A program made the position numbers and the translations under genes. A DNA stretch of 64,000 bases from Candidatus Bathyarchaeota archaeon (lineage in GTDB: Archaea > Thermoproteota > Bathyarchaeia > Bathyarchaeales > SOJC01). The DNA is taken from assembly GCA_026014805.1 (NCBI GenBank), contig JAOZHR010000029.1:23827-87826 (forward strand). Reading direction: 5' to 3'. Positions 44,406 to 53,310 of this stretch are shown here, one piece after another. Numbering within the stretch: position 1 is the stretch's first letter; each line of letters starts with the position of its first letter. The notes under the pieces were generated by a model. The model ran no database searches, was not told the origin of the DNA, and saw only the letters and a program-made list of their open reading frames with translations.

Positions 44406-44488
44406 TTTTTCACCTCTATTACTTTAAATCATAAAGTAAATATGAAAGGTCAAGTATTTATGTTGTCAAGTAACTGAAAGATAAGCTA

Positions 44489-44887
44489 ATGTGGATTAGT
44501 AAAATGAGTTTCCGAAAAGAAACTAAAGAAAAGTGTATATGCCCCCTTGATGAAGTTATGGATGTTATCAGCAAAAAGTGGGCATTGTTAATAATAAACA
44601 TGATTGGTAACAACCAAAAGGTAAGATATAAGAGCATAATGGAAAGTCTCACGGGCATAAATTCCAAGACCCTTTCAGATAGGTTGAAGGAACTGGAGAA
44701 ATACGGTCTAATTAACAGAGAAGCCTTTGCAGAAATACCCCCAAGAGTTGAATACTCTCTCACTAATGATGGAACTGAACTGGCAAAAGCAGTACTACCC
44801 TTGATGCAATGGGTAAATTCTCACAATTTGTTGAAGATGGAATCCGAGACACCTTGCGATGTTGCCTATCGGAAAAAACATGGGTAA
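44489..44887 (+). CDS. HxlR-family winged-helix transcriptional regulator
   Basis: 132 aa. CICPLDEVMDVISKKWALLI is the HxlR N terminus with Cys residues, then KVRYKSIMESLTGINSKTLS (recognition helix) and LINREAFAEIPPRVEYSLT (wing). HxlR proteins often sense redox or electrophiles through the N-terminal Cys. The divergent thioredoxin-like gene is the likely target. Both genes lie between the two 50-bp repeats. Confidence 0.87.
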   Translation: MWISKMSFRKETKEKCICPLDEVMDVISKKWALLIINMIGNNQKVRYKSIMESLTGINSKTLSDRLKELEKYGLINREAFAEIPPRVEYSLTNDGTELAKAVLPLMQWVNSHNLLKMESETPCDVAYRKKHG

Positions 44888-44954
44888 ATGCTTTTGTAAC
44901 AGTTGATTTCTTATCTAGTAACCGAAAGTTTACAACAACCCTTCATTTCAACCC

Positions 44955-45004
44955 ATCACCCGATGGTTAACACCTTTCTCCATCACCCTAAGACTTAACA
45001 GAGC
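44955..45004. repeat. Imperfect direct repeat, right copy
   Basis: ACCCGATGGTTAACA, 13-nt spacer, CCCTAAGACTTAACAGA and GCC, matching 44101-44152 at nearly all positions outside the spacer. Located 68 nt after the HxlR stop and about 80 nt before the glutamate-synthase-like gene. Confidence 0.6.
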
Positions 45005-45085
45005 CCCTTTTTAGGAATATTTAAATTCCACAGTTGCTATTCGCTCATATTCTAAGGTTTGCAAACGTAAACATGAGGGAAAAAA

Positions 45086-46693
45086 ATGCCAGAACGTGTA
45101 GATAGAAACAGTGCCTATCTCAACGCAAAATCAACCACTGGAACACAAACACGAGTTAAAGATACTAGCCCTACAAGCGGCATGTGCCCAATATGCATCC
45201 GTGACTGCCCATTCCTCTGCGAAATCAGCCTCTCAACCTTTCGCGGAAGAGAAGCACTTTACCCCGAACCCCTGCAGTTTGGCTACAGCACAGCAGGCGC
45301 ACTGAAAGATTTTGGACTCGATTGGTCCCACTTCAACATCCAAGCCTCCATCTTCGAAGTCCACGGCATCGAAGCCGACTCCGACGTAGCACTCTTCCAC
45401 AACGCAAACACAGAAACTAAAATTGCAGGAATCCCATTAAAAGTCCCAATCCTAACCGGCGCCTTTGGTTCAACAGAAGTTGCACGGCTCAACTGGGATG
45501 GCCTAGCAATCGGCGCAGCACTATCAGGCGCAATAATAACAATTGGAGAAAACGTATGCGGAATGGACCGAGAGTCAAAAACTGAAGGCGGCAAAGTTGT
45601 AGAGTCAAAAGAACTGAGAAGACGTATTGAAGTTTTTCGAAAGTTCTGGGATGGCAAATACGGTGAGGTCGTTGTACAAACGAACGTGGAAGACCAAAGA
45701 TTAGGTATAGACGTCTATGCGCTTTCAAAGTTAGAAGTAAACGTAATTGAGCGAAAGTGGGGACAAGGAGCTAAAGCTATTGGAGGAGAAGTTCGAATAA
45801 GTAACCTTGACAAAGCTATTATGCTTAAGAAAAGAGGTTACATAGTCATCCCCGACCCGGAAGACCCAACAGTCCAGCAAGCATTCAAAGATGGTGTTTT
45901 CAAATCCTTCGAAAGACACAGCAGAGTGGGCATACCGAATCAGAAAGGCTTTCTTGAAGACATCGATTGGCTAAGGCAACAGGGCGCCAAGCATGTAATC
46001 CTTAAAACTGGTGCGTATAGACCCTCTGCAGTTGCTTTCACCATGAAATTAGCTTCCGAGGCTAAAATTGAAGCAATAACTTTTGACGGCGCAGGCGGCG
46101 GAACTGGCATGAGCCCGGTTCCTATGATGGACGAAATGAGCATTCCAACGGTATATTTGGAATCATGGGTGCTGAAATGTGCTAGAATTCTAGAAAAGAA
46201 GGGCAAATTCGTACCAGATCTTATTATGGCAGGAGGCTTCATCAGCGAAACACAAATCTTCAAAGCAATAGCTATGAGCAACTTTGGCAACGGACCAATG
46301 GTCAAAGCAGTTTTAATGGGGCGCTCACCACTAACAGCGGTAATGAAAGCAAACTATTTCAGGCAGTTGTCTGAAGAGGGCAAGCTACCGCGTACCTTTG
46401 CGAACAGATACGGTGATACACCTGACAAGTTTTACATTGCTGCACCTAAGCTAAAAGAGAAATTCGGTGAAAGATTCAAGGAAATCCCATGGGAAGCAGT
46501 AGGATTGTACACATATCTTTCTGACCGTGTCGGCGTAGGACTCAAGCAATTGCTGGCGGGTGCAAGAAAGTGGAAACTTCACCTACTCAACAGAAACGAT
46601 CTGATGGCCTTAAGTGAGAGGGCGGCAAAAGTCACAGGAATACCCCTTGCGGAAGAGGCAGAACAAGACGCTATTGAAAGGATTCTAGAATAA
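45086..46693 (+). CDS. Glutamate synthase-like FMN-binding protein with N-terminal Cys cluster
   Basis: 535 aa. The central and C-terminal TIM barrel (GIPLKVPILTGAFGSTEVAR, TFDGAGGGTGMSPVPMMDEM, IMAGGFISETQIFKAIAMS) matches the FMN domain of GltB. The N terminus has Cys34, Cys37, Cys41 and Cys45 (CPICIRDCPFLC), a pattern for an Fe-S cluster. The glutaminase domain of bacterial GltB is absent, as in archaeal stand-alone forms. Whether it makes glutamate is unproven; a related flavoprotein role is possible. Follows the repeat at 44955 and has no obvious operon partner. Confidence 0.8.
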   Translation: MPERVDRNSAYLNAKSTTGTQTRVKDTSPTSGMCPICIRDCPFLCEISLSTFRGREALYPEPLQFGYSTAGALKDFGLDWSHFNIQASIFEVHGIEADSDVALFHNANTETKIAGIPLKVPILTGAFGSTEVARLNWDGLAIGAALSGAIITIGENVCGMDRESKTEGGKVVESKELRRRIEVFRKFWDGKYGEVVVQTNVEDQRLGIDVYALSKLEVNVIERKWGQGAKAIGGEVRISNLDKAIMLKKRGYIVIPDPEDPTVQQAFKDGVFKSFERHSRVGIPNQKGFLEDIDWLRQQGAKHVILKTGAYRPSAVAFTMKLASEAKIEAITFDGAGGGTGMSPVPMMDEMSIPTVYLESWVLKCARILEKKGKFVPDLIMAGGFISETQIFKAIAMSNFGNGPMVKAVLMGRSPLTAVMKANYFRQLSEEGKLPRTFANRYGDTPDKFYIAAPKLKEKFGERFKEIPWEAVGLYTYLSDRVGVGLKQLLAGARKWKLHLLNRNDLMALSERAAKVTGIPLAEEAEQDAIERILE

Positions 46694-46847
46694 TATTTCC
46701 CCTTTTTTTTCCTTCTTTTTAAAGCTAGTAAACGTACGACTATTGAGTTTAGTAACTTGTCTATATAGAGGTCATGTTCGTAGCCAAAAAAAAGAGAAGC
46801 GTGGTTTGTGGGTTTCTTTTGAAGAGCAGTGAGATGGATTAAGCATA

Positions 46848-47363
46848 CTATGAGACTGTTACGAGGCCTTCAGACAGCATATGTGGAATGGGCCAGCCTA
46901 CGTAGTCTTTAGGAGCTTCCCAGTACTTTATAGTTGCAAGATTGTGGATGTAAAAGCTAAGCGAAGAACTCCCCTTGGTTTTAGCTTTGAAAGTAAATTC
47001 CATCAATTCTACTTCGCCATTTTGAGGAGCCGTTCCAGCGACCCAGAACAAATACTCAATCTGGCCAGAGATAAACCTCCAATGTGGCGTTCTGGCTCCA
47101 ACATATTCTAGGACAGAGCGGTCAAACACCAAGCCAATCTCGTAGCCCCAAAGGTCCTCCACATCATCTACCATTACGTTAACTGTAAAGATTTCGCCAA
47201 GTTTCACTTCTGGTGATCCAGGATCGAAGTACACTGTACACTTTGGAGTATCAGATTGCAGTTCCCTATCTGCAACAGCGAATTGATGCGACGAATATAC
47301 CGTAGCACCTGCCATCATAATGACAAAAAGACACAATACAGCCACGCTTTTCATTCTCAACAA
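46848..47363 (-). CDS. Secreted cohesin-domain protein
   Basis: 171 aa. Signal peptide (MKSVAVLCLFVIMMAGATVY near 4-23) followed by one domain: VYFDPGSPEVKLGEIFTVNV, DLWGYEIGLVFDRSVLEYVG, VELMEFTFKAKTKGSSSLSF. This is the nine-strand cohesin pattern (hydrophobic D-x-x-x-L-x-Y-x-x). Cohesins bind dockerins; two proteins in this window end in dockerin-like repeats. No anchor is visible, so it may be shed or held by a partner. First of three minus-strand secreted-protein genes from 49.4 to 46.8 kb, not overlapping. Confidence 0.78.
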   Translation of the reverse strand: MLRMKSVAVLCLFVIMMAGATVYSSHQFAVADRELQSDTPKCTVYFDPGSPEVKLGEIFTVNVMVDDVEDLWGYEIGLVFDRSVLEYVGARTPHWRFISGQIEYLFWVAGTAPQNGEVELMEFTFKAKTKGSSSLSFYIHNLATIKYWEAPKDYVGWPIPHMLSEGLVTVS

Positions 47364-47458
47364 ATCGAGCGTTTTGATCTCCTCCTTTTTAAGATGTCTA
47401 AGGTGCTATTCTTTCAGCACCGTGGTTGACTGGGGCAGGATGTTATTTAAGATTTGGC

Positions 47459-47971
47459 TCAAGGAATTCCTTCTACTACCTTAGAGAAGGCTAATCCTTT
47501 ATGTACACGTGTTTGAACGAAAAGGTAACTTATGGATCCAACAATCTCCCCTTCAACTCTCAGCGTGTACGTTTGGCTTCGGATACTACTTAAAACATCG
47601 TTACCCGTAACGTCGTGAATGGAATAGAAAAAGGTGTCCTCACCAGCAGGCAGGTTCTCGTTTAGGGGTAAGTTCACCCCTATAATATGCTTCTCATCAA
47701 TATACAAAGAAATAATGATTGCCTCAATACTTATTGGAAAATCAGTTGGGTTTTTTAAGGTGAACGTTATGTTCAATTGGATGGAATCGGGTTGGATAGA
47801 AGGATATTCAACTCTAGTCACTTCGAAGGTGCTTAATGATTCCATTAGAGCAACGGTAAAAGTATTATTCAGATAATTATAGATTGCAGCTATGGCGATG
47901 GCAATAATTAGAACCAAAACTACCATCATACTTAATAGTTTCTTTCTCTGAGCCGGCTTTTTCTCTCTCAC
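47459..47971 (-). CDS. Membrane-anchored LEA14-like protein
   Basis: 170 aa, GTG start. Basic N terminus, one transmembrane helix (LLSMMVVLVLIIAIAIAAIY near 13-32), then a beta sandwich: QPDSIQLNITFTLKNPTDFP, SIEAIIISLYIDEKHIIGVN, with N-x-S/T sites. The pattern of alternating short strands with NPTDFPI is the LEA14/WHy fold found in archaeal surface proteins. Lies between the two cohesin-type proteins; function unknown. Confidence 0.65.
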   Translation of the reverse strand: MREKKPAQRKKLLSMMVVLVLIIAIAIAAIYNYLNNTFTVALMESLSTFEVTRVEYPSIQPDSIQLNITFTLKNPTDFPISIEAIIISLYIDEKHIIGVNLPLNENLPAGEDTFFYSIHDVTGNDVLSSIRSQTYTLRVEGEIVGSISYLFVQTRVHKGLAFSKVVEGIP

Positions 47972-47994
47972 GTGCGTGCCTCAAGCTGTCTTGT

Positions 47995-49380
47995 TTATTG
48001 GTGTTCATACCCGTACCAAGGAGTTATCATAACGATGTCGAAAATATCAATTTTGCCGTCACAATTCACGTCATAGTTGGTGTTGTACAATGGATCACCT
48101 TTTTCAGAGCCATAGGCTGAAGCTATTAACACGATGTCATAGATGTCCACATCCATGTCTACATCAAAATCACCAGGATGTGCGACTTTCACGCCTTCAT
48201 AAATGAGGCTGTTGTCGTTTGTATCATTTTCACCGAAGACTTGATCTGCCGTGGCGTTCAACAGGTAATCTTCATATTCTATTGCATCTGTTACCTGCCA
48301 AGCGAAGGTCACAGTGAGGATGTCACTTTTGTCTAAGTAAACTTGGGTTCTGTTTATATCAACATTGTTGGCATAGAGCGTTACGTTGAAGGTTTCGGGA
48401 ACATTACCTTGGTTTTCTAAGGTAACGTTCACATGAAAGCAGTATCCCTTAAACACCACTGTTTTAAGAGGCGTCAGCAACGTAACTGCTACATCGTGAA
48501 TCGATTCAATAGCTAAGGTTATTGTCCCATCTTCAAATCTGTTGTTTTCTATTCTAGTTTCGCCTTGTACGATGGTTGCGTTAGCAGATATGGTATAGTC
48601 TCCAGGAGATATACCGCTTGTGTTCCAATGAAATGTTAACGTTTCTTCTGTATTCGGCGGTAATCCAAATACAGCTTCAGTGCCAATCGCAACACTATCA
48701 TAATACGTGGTAACATTGAAGGTTTCATCTCTCACTGTCCCGTTGTTTAGGACAACAACATTAATGTTTACCATATCTCCGATGAACACGCTTGTAGAAG
48801 ATGGAGTAACACTAAGGATGCCTATGTCATAGAACACGTTGCTGAAATATCCGTCTTCACTTGTGTGGCCTATTTGCTGCCCGTTCGAGTCGGAGAGATC
48901 ACTACTGGATATATCTATGGAGCACTCTCCGAAATCTATCACTGTGAATATCATCTCAAAGACCGTTCCACCACCATCAAAGGATGGCCCACTAAAAGTG
49001 ATGAAGGCGACCCAGCAAGTTCCCGCTGTTGCGTTTACCTCATTTTTAACTTGCATTATTGGTTCATGTAGAATCCCATCAGTGTAGCTCTCAACGGGAA
49101 TTTTCACTACGTGGCTGGTGTAGTTTAACATTGAAGCGTTCCAACTCAGCTGAATGTCAAGCCCTTTAAGATCAGTAACATTAGAGATTCTTACTGCAAT
49201 AGTAAAATTCTTCGACGGGATCAACATTATGTCTGTGATGTTAGATGGGTCAACATAAACCACTGTCTGGCTGGTTATGGCAAACTGTCCATGAGCCGCT
49301 GGTTTTATGCTGAATCCAAAAGTGAAGAGGTTTATCAGGACAAGCCCAAGAATGAAAAAAATTCTAACCATCAATCTCAT
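47995..49380 (-). CDS. Secreted cohesin-like, CARDB and dockerin-domain protein
   Basis: 461 aa. Signal peptide (MVRIFFILGLVLINLFTFGF near 4-23), an N-terminal cohesin-like domain (DLKGLDIQLSWNASMLNYTS, EMIFTVIDFGECSIDISSSD, to about 175), two CARDB domains starting YDIGILSVTPSSTSVFIGD and VAVTLLTPLKTVVFKGYC, and a C-terminal dockerin-like domain with two calcium loops (DVDMDVDIYDIVLIA and DVNCDGKIDIFDIVMI). Having a cohesin and a dockerin in one chain lets it act as adaptor or polymerise. Ends ...PWYGYEHQ like the subtilase end (TSYGEEY). Confidence 0.8.
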   Translation of the reverse strand: MRLMVRIFFILGLVLINLFTFGFSIKPAAHGQFAITSQTVVYVDPSNITDIMLIPSKNFTIAVRISNVTDLKGLDIQLSWNASMLNYTSHVVKIPVESYTDGILHEPIMQVKNEVNATAGTCWVAFITFSGPSFDGGGTVFEMIFTVIDFGECSIDISSSDLSDSNGQQIGHTSEDGYFSNVFYDIGILSVTPSSTSVFIGDMVNINVVVLNNGTVRDETFNVTTYYDSVAIGTEAVFGLPPNTEETLTFHWNTSGISPGDYTISANATIVQGETRIENNRFEDGTITLAIESIHDVAVTLLTPLKTVVFKGYCFHVNVTLENQGNVPETFNVTLYANNVDINRTQVYLDKSDILTVTFAWQVTDAIEYEDYLLNATADQVFGENDTNDNSLIYEGVKVAHPGDFDVDMDVDIYDIVLIASAYGSEKGDPLYNTNYDVNCDGKIDIFDIVMITPWYGYEHQ

Positions 49381-49566
49381 GCTTACTTTCCCTTAGGCTA
49401 AAATGTTCAAGCGGACATTTATCAGTTATGGAAATGACTCCCACTGAAGGATTATTTTGATTTTCTGCTGATGAATAGCTTCTGAAGAGGACACGCAAAC
49501 CGCGAAAGCCCAAATTTTAAGTGCATTCTTTCATAAAGAGGTAGCAAAAGGTTTGGAGGTTGGCAA

Positions 49567-50820
49567 ATGAGTAGAGAAATGAGACCATTAGATGTTGCTT
49601 TAGAACAATTGGAAATCGCAGCGGGAATGTTGGAGTTAGACCCGGGGGTTCATGCATTTCTAAAACGTCCTAAAAGAACGCTTACGGTTTCGATTCCGAT
49701 AAAGATGGACGACGGTGGCATTTGCATTTTCTGGGGCTGCCGAGTTCAACATATAGACGCTCGAGGTCCATTCAAAGGGGGAATCCGCTACCACCCACGT
49801 GTTGATTTGGACGAAGTTACAGCACTTGCGATGTGGATGACGTGGAAATGCGCAGTAGTCGACATCCCCTATGGCGGAGCAAAAGGCGGCGTCTGCTGCA
49901 ACCCAAAAGAAATGTCCCAAGCCGAGCTTGAACGACTAACAAGGCGATACACAAACATGCTCCTCGACTTCATTGGCCCCCACAAAGACGTACCCGCCCC
50001 AGACGTCTACACAAACGCCCAAACAATGGCGTGGATAATGGACACGTACAGCCGATTCAAAGGCTACAGCGTACCCGAATGCGTCACAGGAAAACCTATA
50101 ATCATAGGCGGATCCGAAGGAAGAGCCGAAGCAACCTCTAGAGGAGTCATAATTTGCATAAGAGAAGCCGCCAAACGTTTAGACATAAAAATGAAAGGTG
50201 CAAAAATAGCGGTGCAGGGATATGGCAATGTAGGATGGAACGCCGCTAAAATAGCGTACGACATAGGAGCAAAAATTATTGCAGTAAGCGACTCCAAAGG
50301 CGGAATCTACAACTCGCAAGGCTTAAATCCATACAAAGTTTTTGAACACAAAGAAAAGACGAGCTCTGTCTCAGGGTTTAAAAAAGCGAAAAAAGAAGTA
50401 ACAAACGCTGAGGTTCTGGAACTTAAATGCGACATACTAATCCCGGCGGCATTAGAAAATCAAATCAACCAAGCAAACGCTGGAAAAATAAAAGCAAAAA
50501 TAGTAGGCGAGGGAGCAAACGGACCCACCACACCAAAGGCAGACAAAATACTCCGTGAGAAAAAAGTGTTCTTGATACCAGATATACTCGCAAATGCTGG
50601 CGGCGTAACAGCTAGCTACTTCGAGTGGGTTCAAAATTTGACTCGAGAGCACTGGACTTTAAAGGATGTAAACCAGAAGCTGGAAAATATTATGGTAAAA
50701 TCCTTCAACGATGTGTACAAGAGTATGAGTAGGAAAGAAACTGATATGAGAACTGCCGCGTTGCTACTAGGCGTAGGAAGAGTCGCTGAAGCCATAGAAA
50801 CGCTGGGGCTTTGGCCCTGA
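49567..50820 (+). CDS. gdhA: Glutamate dehydrogenase
   Basis: 417 aa, typical of the archaeal hexameric enzyme. Converts glutamate to 2-oxoglutarate and ammonia. Seen: FKGGIRYHPRVDLDEVTALA, MTWKCAVVDIPYGGAKGG (catalytic Lys), PAPDVYTNAQTMAWIMDTYS, VQGYGNVGWNAAKIAYD (NAD(P) site) and GGVTASYFEWVQNL. SD TTGGAGGTTGG precedes the ATG. A glutamate-synthase-like flavoprotein is 3 kb upstream. It precedes the redox-defence genes on the same strand but with a separate spacer. Confidence 0.95.
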   Translation: MSREMRPLDVALEQLEIAAGMLELDPGVHAFLKRPKRTLTVSIPIKMDDGGICIFWGCRVQHIDARGPFKGGIRYHPRVDLDEVTALAMWMTWKCAVVDIPYGGAKGGVCCNPKEMSQAELERLTRRYTNMLLDFIGPHKDVPAPDVYTNAQTMAWIMDTYSRFKGYSVPECVTGKPIIIGGSEGRAEATSRGVIICIREAAKRLDIKMKGAKIAVQGYGNVGWNAAKIAYDIGAKIIAVSDSKGGIYNSQGLNPYKVFEHKEKTSSVSGFKKAKKEVTNAEVLELKCDILIPAALENQINQANAGKIKAKIVGEGANGPTTPKADKILREKKVFLIPDILANAGGVTASYFEWVQNLTREHWTLKDVNQKLENIMVKSFNDVYKSMSRKETDMRTAALLLGVGRVAEAIETLGLWP

Positions 50821-50866
50821 TTTCAATCTTTGCGCGCGCGCATTTTAAAGAAACTATGGTGAAAGA

Positions 50867-51385
50867 ATGAACAGCAAAGCGTTACATAGGATAAGCTATG
50901 GCTTATACATCGTAACTTCCGGAAAAGAAAATAATTGTAACGGGCAAATCGTCAACACGCTATTCCAAGTAACATCGGAACCACCGACAATAGCAGTGAG
51001 CATAAACAAACAGAACTTCACACACGAATTCATCAGAGAAAGCAGCGTTTTAGCTGTCTCGATTCTTTCAAGGAATACGCCATTGAAGTTTATAGGCCAT
51101 TTCGGTTTCAGAAGTGGAAGAGATGTAGATAAACTTGAAGAAGTAAACTTCAAAATCGGAAGAACTGGCGCACCAATAGTCTTGGATCATACAATTGCAT
51201 ATTTAGAAGCTGAAGTGATCAAAGAAGTCGATGCAGGCACACACACCATTTTTATCTGCAAAGTAGTTGACGCCGAAATCCTTACCGACGAAGAGCCTAT
51301 GACCTATTTTTACTACCATATAATAAAGAAAGGTGCAACTCCTAAAGCAGCTCCGACTTACCTAAAAGAAGAAAACAAGGAGTGA
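50867..51385 (+). CDS. Flavin reductase-like FMN-binding protein
   Basis: 172 aa. Starts [20 protein letters not shown], then [20 protein letters not shown] and [14 protein letters not shown], the split-barrel flavin reductase fold (flavoredoxin/HpaC-like). The rubredoxin gene starts 5 nt after its stop, and in several anaerobes this fold is fused to rubredoxin. Likely a NAD(P)H- or F420-linked electron entry point to rubredoxin and the flavodiiron protein. Confidence 0.86.
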   Translation: MNSKALHRISYGLYIVTSGKENNCNGQIVNTLFQVTSEPPTIAVSINKQNFTHEFIRESSVLAVSILSRNTPLKFIGHFGFRSGRDVDKLEEVNFKIGRTGAPIVLDHTIAYLEAEVIKEVDAGTHTIFICKVVDAEILTDEEPMTYFYYHIIKKGATPKAAPTYLKEENKE

Positions 51386-51389
51386 CAGA

Positions 51390-51551
51390 ATGACAAAATA
51401 CAGATGCGTAATTTGTGGGTACATATATGACCCAGAAAAAGGAGACCCAGACTCTGGAATAGAACCAGGAACTTCGTTCGAAGAACTGCCAGATGACTGG
51501 GTTTGCCCACTTTGTGGAGCAACAAAAGATCAATTTGAAAAGGTCGAATAA
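51390..51551 (+). CDS. rub: Rubredoxin
   Basis: 53 aa, ATG 51390 with AAGGAGTGAC SD. Two Cys-x2-Cys-Gly knuckles ([20 protein letters not shown] ... [13 protein letters not shown]) bind one iron; all four Cys and the conserved Tyr/Trp/Phe core are present. Sits between the flavin reductase (gap 4 nt) and the flavodiiron protein (gap 1 nt), its presumed electron acceptor, so the three form one unit. Confidence 0.97.
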   Translation: MTKYRCVICGYIYDPEKGDPDSGIEPGTSFEELPDDWVCPLCGATKDQFEKVE

Positions 51552-51552
51552 A

Positions 51553-52740
51553 ATGAAGCCGAGAAAACTAAAAGCAGACGTTCATTGGGTTGGAGCGGTT
51601 GACTGGGATAGACGACTCTTCGATGAACTCATCCCGCTTCCTGACGGAACGAGTTATAACGCCTATCTTGTCAAAGGCAGCGAAAAAACAGCTTTGATAG
51701 ACACTGTTGACCCACCCATGGCCAATGTGCTAATCAACAACCTAAACCAGCTAGAAGTTAAAAACTTAGATTTCGTAGTCACAAACCATGCGGAACAAGA
51801 CCATTCTGGGACACTGCCGCAAATATTGAAATTGTATCCAAATGCCATGGTTGTTGCAACCCCTAAATGCAAAAGCTTGCTCATGGAATTGCTCCTGATT
51901 CCTGAAAACAGAATCATGACTATGAAGGATAGGGAAACCCTGTCGTTAGGAGATAAAACTTTAGAGTTCATCCATGCTCCGTGGGTTCACTGGCCAGAGA
52001 CGATGCTGACGTATCTAAGAGAAGACAAGATACTTTTCCCTTGCGATTTATTCGGTTCTCATCTCGCAACATCTAACCTGTATATAACTGATAAAGCAAC
52101 AGTCTACGAAGCAGCCAAGAGATACTATGCAGAAATCATGATGCCCTTCAGAGCAATAATTCAGAAAAATTTAGAGAAAATAAAGGATTTGCAGATCGAC
52201 ATTATAGCGCCAAGCCACGGTCCCATCTATCACAAGCCAGAGTTTATACTTGAAGCCTACAGGGATTGGGTCTACGCCCCGCCCAAAAACATCGTTGTAC
52301 TGCCTTACATCTCAATGCATGGCAGCACCAAAAAGATGGTGGAATACTTTGTTGCCGCTTTAGTTGAGAGAGGCATAACTGTAAAACAGTTTAATCTAGC
52401 TAGGACAGATATTGGAAAATTGGCTATGGCTCTAGTGGACGCTGCCACAGTTGTGGTAGGCTCGCCTACAGTTCTTGTTGGGCCGCATCCAAATGTGGTT
52501 TACGCGGTTTATCTTGCAAATGCTTTGAGGCCGAAGTTGAAGTTTGCATCGATCATTGGGTCTTATGGTTGGGGGGGTAGAATGGTTGAGCAAATCACGG
52601 GATTGCTGTCTAACCTGAAGGTTGAGTTGCTTGAACCTGTTGTCATAAAAGGTTTTCCAGAGGAAGAAGACTTTAAGGCGTTAGACAGACTAGCTGACGA
52701 AATTCTGAACAAACACAAAGAACACGACCTAGTATGTTAA
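51553..52740 (+). CDS. fprA: Flavodiiron protein (FprA/ROO type)
   Basis: 395 aa from ATG 51553; the frame extends into the rubredoxin gene but the family starts here (LKADVHWVGAVDWDRRLFDE). Metallo-beta-lactamase domain with the diiron ligands in NHAEQDHSG, APWVHWPETM, CDLFGSH and APSHGPIY; C-terminal flavodoxin domain (SMHGSTKKMVEYF, VGSPTVLVGPHPNV, GSYGWGGRMVEQI). Reduces O2 to water (or NO) using rubredoxin. All diiron ligands appear intact. Confidence 0.95.
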   Translation: MKPRKLKADVHWVGAVDWDRRLFDELIPLPDGTSYNAYLVKGSEKTALIDTVDPPMANVLINNLNQLEVKNLDFVVTNHAEQDHSGTLPQILKLYPNAMVVATPKCKSLLMELLLIPENRIMTMKDRETLSLGDKTLEFIHAPWVHWPETMLTYLREDKILFPCDLFGSHLATSNLYITDKATVYEAAKRYYAEIMMPFRAIIQKNLEKIKDLQIDIIAPSHGPIYHKPEFILEAYRDWVYAPPKNIVVLPYISMHGSTKKMVEYFVAALVERGITVKQFNLARTDIGKLAMALVDAATVVVGSPTVLVGPHPNVVYAVYLANALRPKLKFASIIGSYGWGGRMVEQITGLLSNLKVELLEPVVIKGFPEEEDFKALDRLADEILNKHKEHDLVC

Positions 52741-52755
52741 AAAGGAGGTGAAAAA

Positions 52756-53277
52756 ATGTCAAGTAAGAAAATGGTAGCGGCGCTGAATAAACAGCTCAAC
52801 AACGAGATGTATTCAGCACATCTGTATATGGCCATGTCTGCTTACAGCACTTTTATTGGGCTTAGAGGACTTGCCAATTGGTTTATGGTTCAATATCAGG
52901 AAGAGATGGTACGTACCATGAAAATCTACGATTACATTAACGACCAAGGCGGACAAGTGAAACTCATGGCTATCATATAACCACCAACAGAATTCGGCTC
53001 GTCTCTAGACATGTTTCAGAAGACCTTGAAGCATGAGAAATTCATTACAAAGAGTATCAATAATCTTGTTAACCTTGCGATTAAAGAGAAAGACCATCCT
53101 ACAAACATCTTTCTCCAATGGTTTGTCACTAAACAAATCGAGGAGGAGGCTAATGACAACGAGATAATCTCTAAATTGAAACTTGCTGGAAAAGGTAATG
53201 GATTGTTTATGATTGACAAAGAACTTGCAACACGGATATTTACGCCCCCAACAACATCCAACGAGACTCAAGCATAA
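52756..53277 (+). pseudogene. Ferritin gene broken by an in-frame TAA and a degraded ferroxidase site
   Basis: SD AAGGAGGTG then ATG 52756. Codes a bacterial-type ferritin (MVAALNKQLNNEMYSAHLYM) up to a TAA at 52978-52980 (codon 75), then continues in the same frame with PPTEFGSSLDMFQKTLKHEK and FLQWFVTKQIEEEANDNEII to TAA 53275. Ferritins read AIEQPPTEF here, so the stop replaces Gln (CAA to TAA). Glu17, the later Glu and Gln127-like residues remain, but the helix that should read EEMEHAMK is EEMVRTMK, replacing the ferroxidase His53 by Arg. Two independent faults argue for real decay rather than only a read error. Confidence 0.85.
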
Positions 53278-53310
53278 AATGTTGCAATAACTGAAATAGG
53301 AAGTGATTAG

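Noticed and set aside
52978..52980. Stop-codon recoding as explanation for the interrupted ferritin
   Set aside because: Known archaeal recoding (pyrrolysine) uses TAG; TAA is used as the normal stop throughout this window.
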